Assembly (NCBI GenBank): GCA_963719645.1
Contig: CAVRCT010000001.1
Coordinates: 124,001 to 188,000 of the forward strand
Length of the DNA stretch: 64,000 nucleotides
Direction: 5' to 3'
Source: CAVRCT01 sp963719645
Lineage (GTDB): Bacteria > Pseudomonadota > Gammaproteobacteria > DSM-16500
Below the pieces are notes generated by a model. That model was given only the letters and a program-made list of their open reading frames with translations. It was not told the DNA's origin and ran no database searches. Shown in pieces: positions 9,624-19,100 of this stretch (within the stretch, counting starts at the first letter, position 1; each line of letters begins with the position of its first letter). The position numbers were made by a program, and so were the translations under genes.

Positions 9624-12266
9624 ATGAATTCATCGCACGCGGCAAGAGATTATACGGCAGACATTCAGCGTATAAAGGAGAGGCTTTTAAAGCAATACAG
9701 TGCCGCTCACCCGCGTCAAACAACCGATAGCAAAGATGCAACAACTGAATGTAAAGACAATGAACCGACTGTTCAGGTGGTGATCGTTCGTCATCTAGCC
9801 GCTATAGAGAGAGAGGGTAGAGAGAATGGATATGAAATGGGAGAATTTACCCATCCCGGCACCGATAAACTGCCCAATGGCAAAACTAAAAAAACAGAAT
9901 CAGAAGGTGAGCTTGTTGAGCGTATCTTTCTTCAAATCGTTGATATTGCGAAACTAGGAACGGCTACCCTCACGGAAAGAGAAGCAAAAACAGGAAAGAC
10001 GGAGTATTCGAATGCGATTACCCTCGTCATGACCCCTGAAAGTTTTTGGGCGCCTTCTGAAGAACGCGGTCCTCAGACCTATCCCTTTTTCTTAAAATTA
10101 ATTGAAAAAATTGAAACCCTTGCAAAAACGTTGCCAGAAAATCTTCATATGGCATTGGGTACATTTCTAGTGATGAATGAAGAGCGAGAAGTGCATCATA
10201 TTCTTGTTTATGTACAATGCGGCAAAATGCCTCGTATTGATTTAACGCCTAAACGCCATGTAGCGGGAGGCGATTTAATTTATCCTACTGGTACCACAAC
10301 CTGTTTTTCAGTCGGTGGAAGCAAGCTCGCAGCGGATTTTGATCAGGGGAAAAATTTTCGTCACTGTCTTTGGGGAGGCAGAGACAATGTTATCGTTCTG
10401 ACCGATATTTGTCATGATATTTCAAATGAACAATCCGAGAATGATATTGAGCGCTATATAAAATCAGCGACATCAAATCACTTCCTGTATCACAATGTGC
10501 TGCAACTTTTAGTGTCATGTTCCATTGCTATTCCTGACGGGGCACCAACGGCGTTAGCGAACGGTATTGTTGTTCAAGCGGATCCAGATTTAGATAAGGG
10601 TGCTATCAATCGAGTTGACTGTGAACCTAGAAAAAATTTAGATGAACACTATAATAAGAGAACGACCCCGTTAAGTGGTAACGTGTTCGGCAGTACATTG
10701 TATGCTGATGTTTTTGATCCTTTGAAAGTTGGGCAATTTAATAAACGCTTAATGAGTCATATTAACTTGCAAAATGAATTGTTTATACAGATCAAAGCGC
10801 ATCAACTTTATCGAGCACAGCATCCGTTATTGTCTGATGTGATGACTCAGTGCATCGATGCGATCATCATGGATCATTTTCTTAAAATCATGAAAGAGAT
10901 GACGAATGCGAGGGTGAAGAGTTTTAAAGCTATATTAATAGGCAAGTATGAACATGCCAAAAAAAACGTCAGTACATTTCGAAAAGAAATGTTACTTTTT
11001 CTGGATGTGAAGATTCCTCACTATCGGAAAATGATTTACGACTGTCTTATCAAAATAAGTGATAGTCCTAAGGTTAAATCATATCATCAATTGATAGTCA
11101 TTCAGCGAAAACTTCAAACGGCTAACTATCCACAATTATTTCAATCATCTGATTTATCATTTGGGGATCCATTTTGGCCATCCTTAGAAGGCACAATTGA
11201 GAGGACGCGTATAGGAAATCCCAATGACCCAATCGTTGAAAAAATGGTTAATGAATTAAAATTTGTCCCAGAAGCAGAGCATTTTATTGAGCTGTTGATC
11301 CAAATGCGTGATGCGTTTTCGCGTGATACTCTTTCAGTGAATCGAATTGTTAAGCCTATTCAACATGAAGTAGAAAGCAAGCATGCGAGCGTTAAAACGA
11401 AGCCGTGTCTTTATCCGTCGTTATCAGATTGGCTGCAACAAGGGTTGTTGAATCAACGAGAGGTAGAGGATGTGCTTTTCAATCAACCGCTTGTTGAATT
11501 GTGTGAAGAAAAAATAATGGATGCTGCAGAGGTGAGAGGGATTGTTCAAGAAAGAACATTTTATAATCTTATTCATAGTAGAAGAATAAATCGTGATGAT
11601 ATTTTAGATATGAAGAGAGAGGCTTCGTATTTATTGCGTGAGCCGAATGAATTTCGACATGTCTTTATCAACATTAGTCGATGCGAAAATTTTACAGAAC
11701 TCTCATTCATGAAAAAAATAGCGATGTTTCAAAAAATTGAGCACGAACTGGATCGTGATGCTTCTGAGAGTGTCAGCCAAGCAAGGCATGCGGATAAAAG
11801 AAGGAAAACGGAAAAGGGTAGTGTTGCTATTCAGATGAAACAACCGGTTGTGCTGGAGCAGAAAATGTTTTCTTCTTCCTCTTCCTCATCAGAGAGTATT
11901 GTTAATCTAGATTTGAATAAGCAAGGGAAAAAGAGATCCATTTCTCCTAATGTTGATTCGGAAGAGAAGCCCAAGAAAAAGTGTGAGGATGTTCAAATGT
12001 CGACTTCATCGTCTCATCGAACAATAATGGGATCACTAAAGGCTGACGATTTAGAGTGGGAAAAATTTTGTAGTTTACTAGATTTTCCTTCACCTCAGGG
12101 TGGGCTGAAATCGCCAAATAATGTGTCTTTGTTATCATCATCATCATCATCAAGTTCATCGACTCTTGATGAGCCGATGCGGGATGTTGATGGATTAGAA
12201 AAAATGGATTGGCAAAATGATATGGATGGTGATGAGGCTATGGCTCAATTTTTGGGGCTAAGATAG
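9624..12266 (+). CDS. 880-residue candidate effector with nitrilase-like N-terminal domain
   Basis: No family was named at first sight. The first 300 residues, however, show the three catalytic landmarks of the carbon-nitrogen hydrolase (nitrilase) superfamily in correct order and spacing: E139 in VMTPESFW, K210 in LTPKRHVAGG and C263 in VLTDICHDI. The middle (about 330-720) is helical and charged. The tail is low-complexity: serine runs near residues 750-757 and 838-848 and basic clusters DKRRKTEK (about 724) and EEKPKKKC (about 782) that resemble nuclear localisation signals. No signal peptide or membrane span is visible. It starts 11 bases after the sulfatase-fold gene, without a good ribosome-binding site. 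A translocated effector is inferred from composition and context; amidase or nitrilase activity is inferred from the triad only. Confidence 0.6.
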   Translation: MNSSHAARDYTADIQRIKERLLKQYSAAHPRQTTDSKDATTECKDNEPTVQVVIVRHLAAIEREGRENGYEMGEFTHPGTDKLPNGKTKKTESEGELVERIFLQIVDIAKLGTATLTEREAKTGKTEYSNAITLVMTPESFWAPSEERGPQTYPFFLKLIEKIETLAKTLPENLHMALGTFLVMNEEREVHHILVYVQCGKMPRIDLTPKRHVAGGDLIYPTGTTTCFSVGGSKLAADFDQGKNFRHCLWGGRDNVIVLTDICHDISNEQSENDIERYIKSATSNHFLYHNVLQLLVSCSIAIPDGAPTALANGIVVQADPDLDKGAINRVDCEPRKNLDEHYNKRTTPLSGNVFGSTLYADVFDPLKVGQFNKRLMSHINLQNELFIQIKAHQLYRAQHPLLSDVMTQCIDAIIMDHFLKIMKEMTNARVKSFKAILIGKYEHAKKNVSTFRKEMLLFLDVKIPHYRKMIYDCLIKISDSPKVKSYHQLIVIQRKLQTANYPQLFQSSDLSFGDPFWPSLEGTIERTRIGNPNDPIVEKMVNELKFVPEAEHFIELLIQMRDAFSRDTLSVNRIVKPIQHEVESKHASVKTKPCLYPSLSDWLQQGLLNQREVEDVLFNQPLVELCEEKIMDAAEVRGIVQERTFYNLIHSRRINRDDILDMKREASYLLREPNEFRHVFINISRCENFTELSFMKKIAMFQKIEHELDRDASESVSQARHADKRRKTEKGSVAIQMKQPVVLEQKMFSSSSSSSESIVNLDLNKQGKKRSISPNVDSEEKPKKKCEDVQMSTSSSHRTIMGSLKADDLEWEKFCSLLDFPSPQGGLKSPNNVSLLSSSSSSSSSTLDEPMRDVDGLEKMDWQNDMDGDEAMAQFLGLR

Positions 12267-12312
12267 CAGGGCTTGTTTTTTAAGCTGAGCCGCGACCGTT
12301 TCTTTTTATACA

Positions 12313-12582
12313 AATCCCCCTTGTTCCCAATGGCACTAGCTTAAGAACTGTCGTCCCGGAATTTAGTAGCTCTTAACGAGCGCCTTTTGCTCGTTTAGAG
12401 CTACTTTAATGTCCGGGATCCATCTTCAATTTATCGCCCTCTTGCTTTTAACTTATATGCTTTAAGCAAAATGGATCCCGGACATTAACTGGCGCTAAAT
12501 TCGCAAAAAGCGCTCATTAAGCGCCAGTAAATTCCGGGACGACAGTTCTTAAGCTAGTGCCATTGGGAGCAAGGGGGATTTG
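12313..12582. repeat. Family A cruciform repeat, copy 1, with family E ends
   Basis: Core GTCGTCCCGGAATTTA and its inverse enclose side hairpin AGTAGCTCTTAACGAGC..., an inner pair AATGTCCGGGATCCAT / ATGGATCCCGGACATT, and side hairpin ACTGGCGCTAAATTCGC.... Here the outermost 18 bases on each side (CAAATCCCCCTTGTTCCC and its near-complement) are the ends of family E. Other copies: 19515-19747, 31056-31292, 40029-40265, 55871-56101. The rest of the gap 12267-12664 shows nothing else. Confidence 0.93.
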
Positions 12583-12664
12583 TAAAAAAAATTAAATTTT
12601 TCTCTGCAGATACCTATGGGGCGGTTACAAAAAGTAAACGCTTGCATCGAAGTTCTTTGGGAGT

Positions 12665-12697
12665 AAGAAAGAGTTGTCACGATGACAACTCTTTCTT
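12665..12697. terminator. Perfect 15-bp hairpin between convergent genes
   Basis: AAGAAAGAGTTGTCA, loop CGA, then the exact complement ending CTTTCTT. Flanking A- and T-rich stem ends make it usable in both directions. It sits between the 880-residue gene and the convergent AAA-like remnant, whose stop codon overlaps its last two bases, as expected for a bidirectional rho-independent terminator. Confidence 0.8.
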
Positions 12698-13758
12698 AAT
12701 CCGCTCGGCGCTTCATGACAGCATCTCCCTCTTTGTCGTTTTTGTTTTCCTCAACAACAGCCGGTTTTGAATCTGTCATAACAACATCACTGCTGGCCGA
12801 TGCGCTGCTAGACGAAGTAGTTGTCTGAGTAGGCGGTGGTGGAAAAAACCGAGCTCTTTTTAAAGAGGGTTCAAGTGCAGAGTCTTCTTCATTAGCCGTC
12901 TTATCATCAAGTGTTTTTTCAGCGCTCTTATTAGCACCGGTATCAACAGAGACAACATCAGTCATGGCAGAACTGTCTTTAGCCGCGTGTTCTATATTGC
13001 TACTACTGCTACGACTACTTGCACTCTTATCCTCACTTTCATTCTTTCTCGGTCTCTTTCGCGAGGATTGGCCTTGCGCTTTCATTTCTTGATCATACCG
13101 ACGCTGTTCAAGCCGACCTTTTTCGAAAATACAACGTGGAGTTAAGTCACTATTTTTGCGATAAACATCGATTAGTCGAGTAAATAGGTTAGAGGGTAAA
13201 TCCGGACACGTGATGCGAAGTGCGGTGGTTAATTCATCCACTGAAAAACGATTAATTTCACCTTGCCCAAAACGATTGATAAACGCATCGGATAAACGAA
13301 ATCGATCACTATAATTTTTACCATTAAACGTGCCATCCATGCCAAAGCCTGGAAAAATTACGTTGTCGATTTTTTCCAAATAAGCGTGGAAATATTTCTC
13401 AAAAGGAAATAAATCAATTTCATCAAAGACAAGCCACCAACCTAATATGACGGCCCGTTCTATTGCTTTTAGCATCGTATCAAATTCATTGCAGTTGTTG
13501 CAGTTGACCATGATGGCAGACGGTTTTTTGAAACATTTTTTTAAATTCGTCGTAATTTTCATATAACTCATAACGAGTCAGCGAGGAGCTTGAACGGGAT
13601 GCGTATTTTGATTCTGGCTCTGATGCCATTGGCCAATTGGGTACTTTTGTTATCATGCCGTCGAGTTGAGAAAAGCGGGATTTCACATCCGCGCTAAATT
13701 TCTTATAGCGACTATTCGACGCCACAGCAATAATATAAATGTAGGGTGGTATTTCCAA
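12696..13758 (-). pseudogene. Frameshifted, 5'-truncated AAA+-like ATPase with Ser-rich tail
   Basis: Two minus-strand frames join into one gene. The upstream frame (13758 to about 13530) reads IAVASNSRYKKFSADVKSRF...YDEFKKMFQKT. The downstream frame continues SAIMVNCNNCNEFDTMLKAI and then GWWLVFDEIDLFPFEKYF (Walker-B-like DEID) and FNGKNYSDRFRLSDAFINRF, which resembles the sensor region of MoxR/dynein-type AAA proteins. The break falls at runs of A (minus strand, 13526-13542), so a one-base change or a sequencing slip would explain it. No Walker A is present; the 5' end runs into a repeat fragment at 13759, suggesting loss by insertion or deletion. The last 120 residues are low-complexity with a SRKRPRKNE basic cluster (about residue 170 of the downstream frame) and serine runs. 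Confidence 0.55.
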
Positions 13759-13912
13759 TAAAGCACGTTGACGTCATATTTTCCAGGACGACACAGCGGA
13801 GGCTTATGTAGATACTTAAGCAACCTCTATAGAGTGATAGTATTCTAAGCAAAATTTCCTTAGCTTGACGCGTATGCCCACAAGGGTGGAAGGAACTCAC
13901 GGATGAAGCCAA
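13759..13912. repeat. Right-half fragment of a family D composite
   Basis: Contains ACGTTGACGTCATATTTTCC, then AGGACGACACAGCGGAGGCT, then TATGTAGATACTTAAGCAAC and the AAGCAAAATTTCCTTAGCTT layer, the same order as the right side of the 37690-38161 composite. The left half is missing. It abuts the broken 5' end of the AAA-like gene. From 13913 to 14010 I see nothing recognisable. Confidence 0.75.
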
Positions 13913-14010
13913 CTTGAATTACGCAACAACGCCCAATTTAAAAGCATTCTTTAGCGATGAATAATTCCATGATTCCTTTCTACGCTATCGACAAAAAAGA
14001 GGCGTGAAGC

Positions 14011-14230
14011 AAGGAAATTTTGCTTAAAAACTCCGTCATTGCGAGGAGCGTTTTTTGCGACGAAGCAATCCAGTTTTTAAGCCGTCACCCATTCAAAACT
14101 GGATTGCTTCGTCGCAAAAAACGCTCCTCGCAATGACGGAGTAGCGAACATTAGCTGCTCCTGTTCTAACTATTTACCGTTTTACCGGACACTCATGCGC
14201 AAGGACGGAGTTTTTTTTGCAAAATTTCCT
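14011..14230. repeat. Family B palindrome inside a further inverted layer
   Basis: The inner core (14032-14147) pairs CGTCATTGCGAGGAGCG...GACGAAGCAATCCAGTTTT with its complement. It is enclosed by AAGGAAATTTTGCTTAAAAA / GGAGTTTTTTTTGCAAAATT layers. Other family B copies lie at 19471-19513 (half), 40288-40425, 51013-51163 and 61804-61954. The remainder to 14310 shows nothing else. Confidence 0.85.
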
Positions 14231-14310
14231 TAGCGTGACGCATATGAGCAGGAGTAGGTGCTTTTGGTCACAATGACAATAAAACCTAAGCTCTATCGCT
14301 TATATCAAGC

Positions 14311-15630
14311 TCACGGAATGAACGCGCCAATTAAGTTTTTCGGTAATTCCTCTTGCATAAATTTTGCAATGCTACGCTCAACCATATTTTCTGTAGCACT
14401 TGCTTGAATTCCCATATATTTGTCAAAATTTTCCAAATACGCTTTACTGTGAGCGGTGGGTTTTGGGTGTTCTGCAAGCGTTTTTCTGAAGCTTGTTAAA
14501 GCCATCAAGATTTTTGTCTCCAATGTTTTATGGTTAGGTGTTTTTCCATGATGTTGCAATTCTTTATTGATCTCTCTGATCGTTTTATCACGTGCTTTTT
14601 GATGAAAAGCAGTCGTCAAACGAGAGCCGCTTTGTGATGGAAATAGCTCTTTACTTTCTAACCACTGCCCCAAAAGCCGTTTGGAAAATCTCACTAACTG
14701 CTCGCTACGCTCATTGTTCTTATCATCCTTCGGCGCCGCATAGAGCCCTTGCCGAGGAAGAGATTGCGCAGAGGAAGAAAGTGATAGAGACGCGCTTCTG
14801 TTCGTGGGTGTCACAGTCATATTTGTTCCTTGCTGCGGCGTATTCATTGCATTTCCAGTCGTTAGTGATGCAGATGACGTCGATGAAAGAAGAGTCGTTA
14901 CATGAGACGAAGACGATTGCGTCATTGGCGGCAATGGATTTGAACTTGAGCTCGTTAAAGTCATGCTAGATACACTCATACTTATTGATCGCGTCTCTCG
15001 TTTAGTTTCTGTCAGAGTGCCTGTTTTATCTTGAACAGGTCTTTTTGTAACAGATGCAAGTACATCTGAATCAGATACGCTTTGCAGTGCTTCAAGTTTA
15101 ACTTCAAGCGCAAGCGGCGTTGTTTGCTGAAGAGTCGGTTGAACAACAGGTGGCTTTAATCCTTTCGCTTTAGCCAGCTCAGTAAGATAAAGGTGATGCC
15201 AATGTTCCATCTGATGTCTCTTGTTTCTGTATTTAAACGCACAACCTGCCAATATGGCATGATAAACGTCATAATAATGTCTAAGATGTGCATTAGGCAC
15301 ACGGCGATGGGTGCAAAGTTCATCTCTTAATGTTCGCCCTAAAGCAGAAGTGAATGTCATGACTAAGCCATTTTCTCCCGCTAATTCCATTGGTTCAGGG
15401 ATTCTTCCATAATGATAGCCGCGCCGAGCGTCTGGGTGTTCTGAAAAAGTTTTTAACGCTTGCGTTAATGTTCTTTCCAGTGCATCAAATTTTTCTTGAT
15501 CTTTAGACTTATCATCTATCATTTGAACTCGATTAACGAGTAATTCAGCTATTTCAAGGATGGATTTAAAAACCATGCCGGGTCCATCATTGAGGTCTAT
15601 TCCAGCATCTTCTAAATGATTATCTAGCAT
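14311..15630 (-). CDS. 439-residue protein with internal duplication and Ser/Thr-rich linker
   Basis: I do not recognise the family. Two helical domains flank a long low-complexity linker (about residues 195-305) rich in serine and threonine. The domains look like ancient copies: ALERTLTQALKTFSEHPD (about 49) aligns with LETKILMALTSFRKTLAEHP (about 372), and both end in an amphipathic segment before a LRDEL or MQEEL stretch. No signal peptide, membrane span or enzymatic motif is seen. The ATG at 15630 overlaps the stop of a short upstream reading frame, so coupled translation is possible. Linker composition matches the two neighbouring candidate effectors. A host-directed function is inference only. 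Confidence 0.6.
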   Translation of the reverse strand: MLDNHLEDAGIDLNDGPGMVFKSILEIAELLVNRVQMIDDKSKDQEKFDALERTLTQALKTFSEHPDARRGYHYGRIPEPMELAGENGLVMTFTSALGRTLRDELCTHRRVPNAHLRHYYDVYHAILAGCAFKYRNKRHQMEHWHHLYLTELAKAKGLKPPVVQPTLQQTTPLALEVKLEALQSVSDSDVLASVTKRPVQDKTGTLTETKRETRSISMSVSSMTLTSSSSNPLPPMTQSSSSHVTTLLSSTSSASLTTGNAMNTPQQGTNMTVTPTNRSASLSLSSSAQSLPRQGLYAAPKDDKNNERSEQLVRFSKRLLGQWLESKELFPSQSGSRLTTAFHQKARDKTIREINKELQHHGKTPNHKTLETKILMALTSFRKTLAEHPKPTAHSKAYLENFDKYMGIQASATENMVERSIAKFMQEELPKNLIGAFIP

Positions 15631-15957
15631 TTTGAAAATTTCTTATGACGGGACTTTGTGGTTCAATAGTGATGGGATAGCATTTTGCTGCTTTTAGATT
15701 GCGATTCACTTGAATGATTGAAACAACCGTTTTGTCGCGATATAAAACATATTGCTCTATGCCATTATTTAATGTGTTGACCTCGCAACTTAAGTCATCA
15801 GGTAAGGCAAAACAGGCATCGTCTTTTTCATTTTTGACGATGTGATTAGTATCGAATTTTAATTCAGTTAAGATTTTCTCGGAAATTTGTCCACTTTTGT
15901 AAAAGTCAACGATGGGTAATTGTTTGATTGGACTTGGTATGGAATGAAATCTCCTCG
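15620..15957 (-). pseudogene. Open frame of about 110 codons without a standard start, upstream of the 439-residue gene
   Basis: The minus-strand frame reads HSIPSPIKQLPIVDFYKSGQ onward with protein-like composition and ends in TAA overlapping the next gene's ATG (ATGCTAGATAA). No ATG, GTG or TTG occurs in frame near its beginning; upstream lies an in-frame stop next to a T7/A7 tract at 15966-15979. A GAGGAG ribosome-binding-like site sits just before it. It may be a decayed gene, the end of a frameshifted longer one, or may use a rare ATT or ATA start. Confidence 0.4.
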
Positions 15958-16035
15958 AAATCTTATTTTTTTAAAAAAACCATTATAATCGGCATTATCT
16001 TAAGGAAAGCTTAAGGTTTTGCATATATTCTCTGC

Positions 16036-16056
16036 AAATACAAGGTATTTGTATTT
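16036..16056. promoter_or_regulatory. Operator-like inverted repeat in divergent intergenic region
   Basis: AAATACAA, spacer GGTA, TTTGTATTT: an 8-bp dyad 71 bases before the 1081-residue gene. A TATAAT hexamer occurs at 15984-15989. The region 15958-16127 separates divergently transcribed genes and is the likely promoter zone for both. Confidence 0.4.
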
Positions 16057-16127
16057 ACCGGATGTGTCAAATAATGTACACTTGCCAGCCAAACGCTTAA
16101 CGCAACTCAATTCATGATGGAGAAATT

Positions 16128-19100
16128 ATGAGAACAACCCGCATACCATTTGGTTATTTCATTAGAGAAGCCAATCAATTCGATTCTGTTGAATCCGCTG
16201 AACTTGTTGCTGGAAAGTTTGGATCGCTTGAGAATAAATCATTTGATGAAATGAAAACAGATGATATCACAGCTATTCAAAATGAATTGAACAAAGAGAT
16301 ATCTGCCGCAAAAGCAGATAATGATGATATTACTGCGAAAAAATTAACAAGACTACAGACGACAATTGCGGGTTTGTGTGTGTTACGCGAGCATAAAGAA
16401 AGTGATGTTGAATTAAAAATAGATTCTGATGATGTGCCGGTTGCATCGGAAGTGAAGGAAGTGTCATTTCATACAGAGGATGAAGGTGACCGTGTTATTA
16501 AAATTGCATCGGAAGATTGCGGTGAAACACCTCCTGAAGTGCTTGAACTTTGTTATCATAACGTCATTGGTAAGTTATACACGTTGGCACAAGAATTTCG
16601 TTCAGTTGAGAAGCTTCCGGATCAACTCAGAAAGAGTAAACAAGCATCCGCCTTACAAAATTTTAAATTTGCTGTTGATGCAATAAATAAAAATGCAGAT
16701 CAAGAAGGTCTTCAAGTTGTCGAACAAGTTGAAGAAAAAGAACAGGCGACGAGTAAACCAGTGTTGAGAGTGGGTCACGAGAGTACGACTGAGCAACAAG
16801 ATAGGTTGTATTGTGAAGAAGGACGAATTGATCAGCCGGGTCAAGCATTTATGCTGACTGTCGTCTCTCAAAACGAATTTAATCATTTACCGGAAGATAA
16901 AAAAGCAGAACCTTATTTGCTGTACGATACAGGTGAAATCGTGGGATGTCACTCAGATGGAGAATGGAAATTATCCTCCTTAGAAGAAGGAGTTGTGATC
17001 CCCAGAGGGTGGGTTGGCAAGAAAGTTCATTTTTATAACAATGAAGAAGAGCAAGTTGGTGACGAATGGCGTGAGCAGAACAAAGAGAAATGCGTTTGTG
17101 ATAATGATCAAATCTATGCAGCAGTGATAAAGGGGCACCTCGCGCATAAGGTTATAAATGATCCTACTGTTGCACGTGTACTTCCAAGCGAACGAGAAGA
17201 TGATATTGAGTATTTAAAAGTTGATGCTGACATTTTTGTAAAAGATATGTTACCTGCCGATGAGAAGGGCAAAGCAATAGATTGGCTCTCAGAAGAAGGG
17301 CTGACAAAAAAACGTAATCTCGTCTTGAAATATGCAGGACTTTCAGAAAACCAAGTGATACATGAAGACAATGTTGACGAAGAAACAAGAAACGATGTGT
17401 TGAAAACGCATTTTATAGAATGCTGGAGAGATGCTCAAATTGTTTTTAAAACGTTGAAGACAGAAGCAAATCAGATTGAGAAACTTAAAAAATCAGCAAA
17501 ATCTCTTGAGATCGCTTGGTTTAAAGCAAATAAGCGTTTAATCGAGATTAATCCTGATTTCTTTGAAAAGCTTCATCCAGAGATATATAAATCTCATTAC
17601 TCAGATGGTCAACAAGAACCAAAAAATGTCGTTAGACAAAAGTATCGTAGACGATGTGCGGCAAGAATGGGTGTCACCGCTCCCGAAGTTGTGTCTACAA
17701 AACGAAAAAGAAAAGAAAAACCGATTATTCGCTCTATTGCTCCCAAAAGAAATATTGTTGAGACGCCATTAACACTGCCTCCCGTTGAATCACTAACGAG
17801 TAAAACTCGAGCTCTACTAGAGGATGGATTCAATTCGTTAAACAGCCATCTGTTGACGTTGCGGGCAGGCCAGCTCGTGACGCTGAATACAATCGAACGT
17901 TCAGCAGAAGAAGTCAAAAATGTGGTACATGACAGAGCGGATGAAATATTAGTTACTATCCATAAAAATCAGCAAGTATTGTTACAAAAATTGGAAGGCA
18001 ATGAAAAGAAATTTAATGAATTACTCGAAAACCTTCCTAAAAAACATGTGAAGGAAAGTGAAGAGAGAGAAGAAAAAAACCATACTATCAAACATTCGCC
18101 CGAATTGCGTCAACACAAGAAGATCTATGCAAAAATGTTAAGCGAACTTTTAGATTATGCAGAAGCGATCACGTTGAGAGACGAAGGTGTGGAGCTTAAG
18201 CAGGAATCATTTGATAAGGTTGGTGATGTCATTGAAGGTATCAGCCATTTCATTCCATCTGATTTTATCCAAAATGTGATTGGAAAATTGCTAACGGGTG
18301 CTAGGGCAATCCATGGTGCAAGGGAAAGAGGCAAGTTAAAAACGCTGACCAATACATTTTTTTATGATCGTGAAAATCTTATCGATGATATCGCAACCCA
18401 AACGACTTTATTCTATCAGTTGCAAATTGAAGTATTAGATCCCGCTAGTATTATGGAGTTTGCTTATAACAATAGAATACGCTTCATGCATGGCGCGTTG
18501 GCTGTCAAGAGCGAAGATTTTTGGAAACTCTCGCCCAAAGAAAAAACGGCTCGTGGAATCGAGATGACGATTGAGGGTCAATCAACCACTATTGGTTCAG
18601 TCAAATTGAAAACAAAAGTCTCGCAATTAACGGGATACACGCAAAATGATGTAGTGCGATGTCCATTGTTTAGAAAGCCTAAGACATCTCAATTTTTCAT
18701 GTGGACTGCATCGAAAAAAGAAAGAGAGAAAGCAGTTAATAATAGTCGAGCGACTGAACAAAAAGCGATGCAGAATTTTAATCAGTTTGGTTATTGTGAA
18801 GGTGAGCTGCCGCTTGATTATTTTAATAGTCACTATGTTCCGATTGCAGCAAGACTGGAATCCACTCGCTGGAGAGCGATTGCCCATCAACCCACACAGG
18901 AACAACCAAAGGTGGCGCAGGGTGTGAAAACAGGAAGTGTGGAATCAGGCGATGCGAAAAAAGATGCATCCAATCAACAAAAAGAGCCATCACAGGCAAT
19001 AGAGTGGATTAATGCAGACAAAGATGGCAGACATTATGTGCAGCGATCTGTGAATGGTCAACCGATCAATTATTATTTAGAACCTGTTCCTGGAGATGTT

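Noticed and set aside
12665..12697. Small RNA gene at the perfect hairpin
   Set aside because: Its position between convergent stop codons is explained better by a bidirectional terminator.
14592..14969. Plus-strand 125-codon frame
   Set aside because: Antisense to the Ser/Thr-rich linker of the 439-residue gene; low-complexity codons often leave the opposite strand open.
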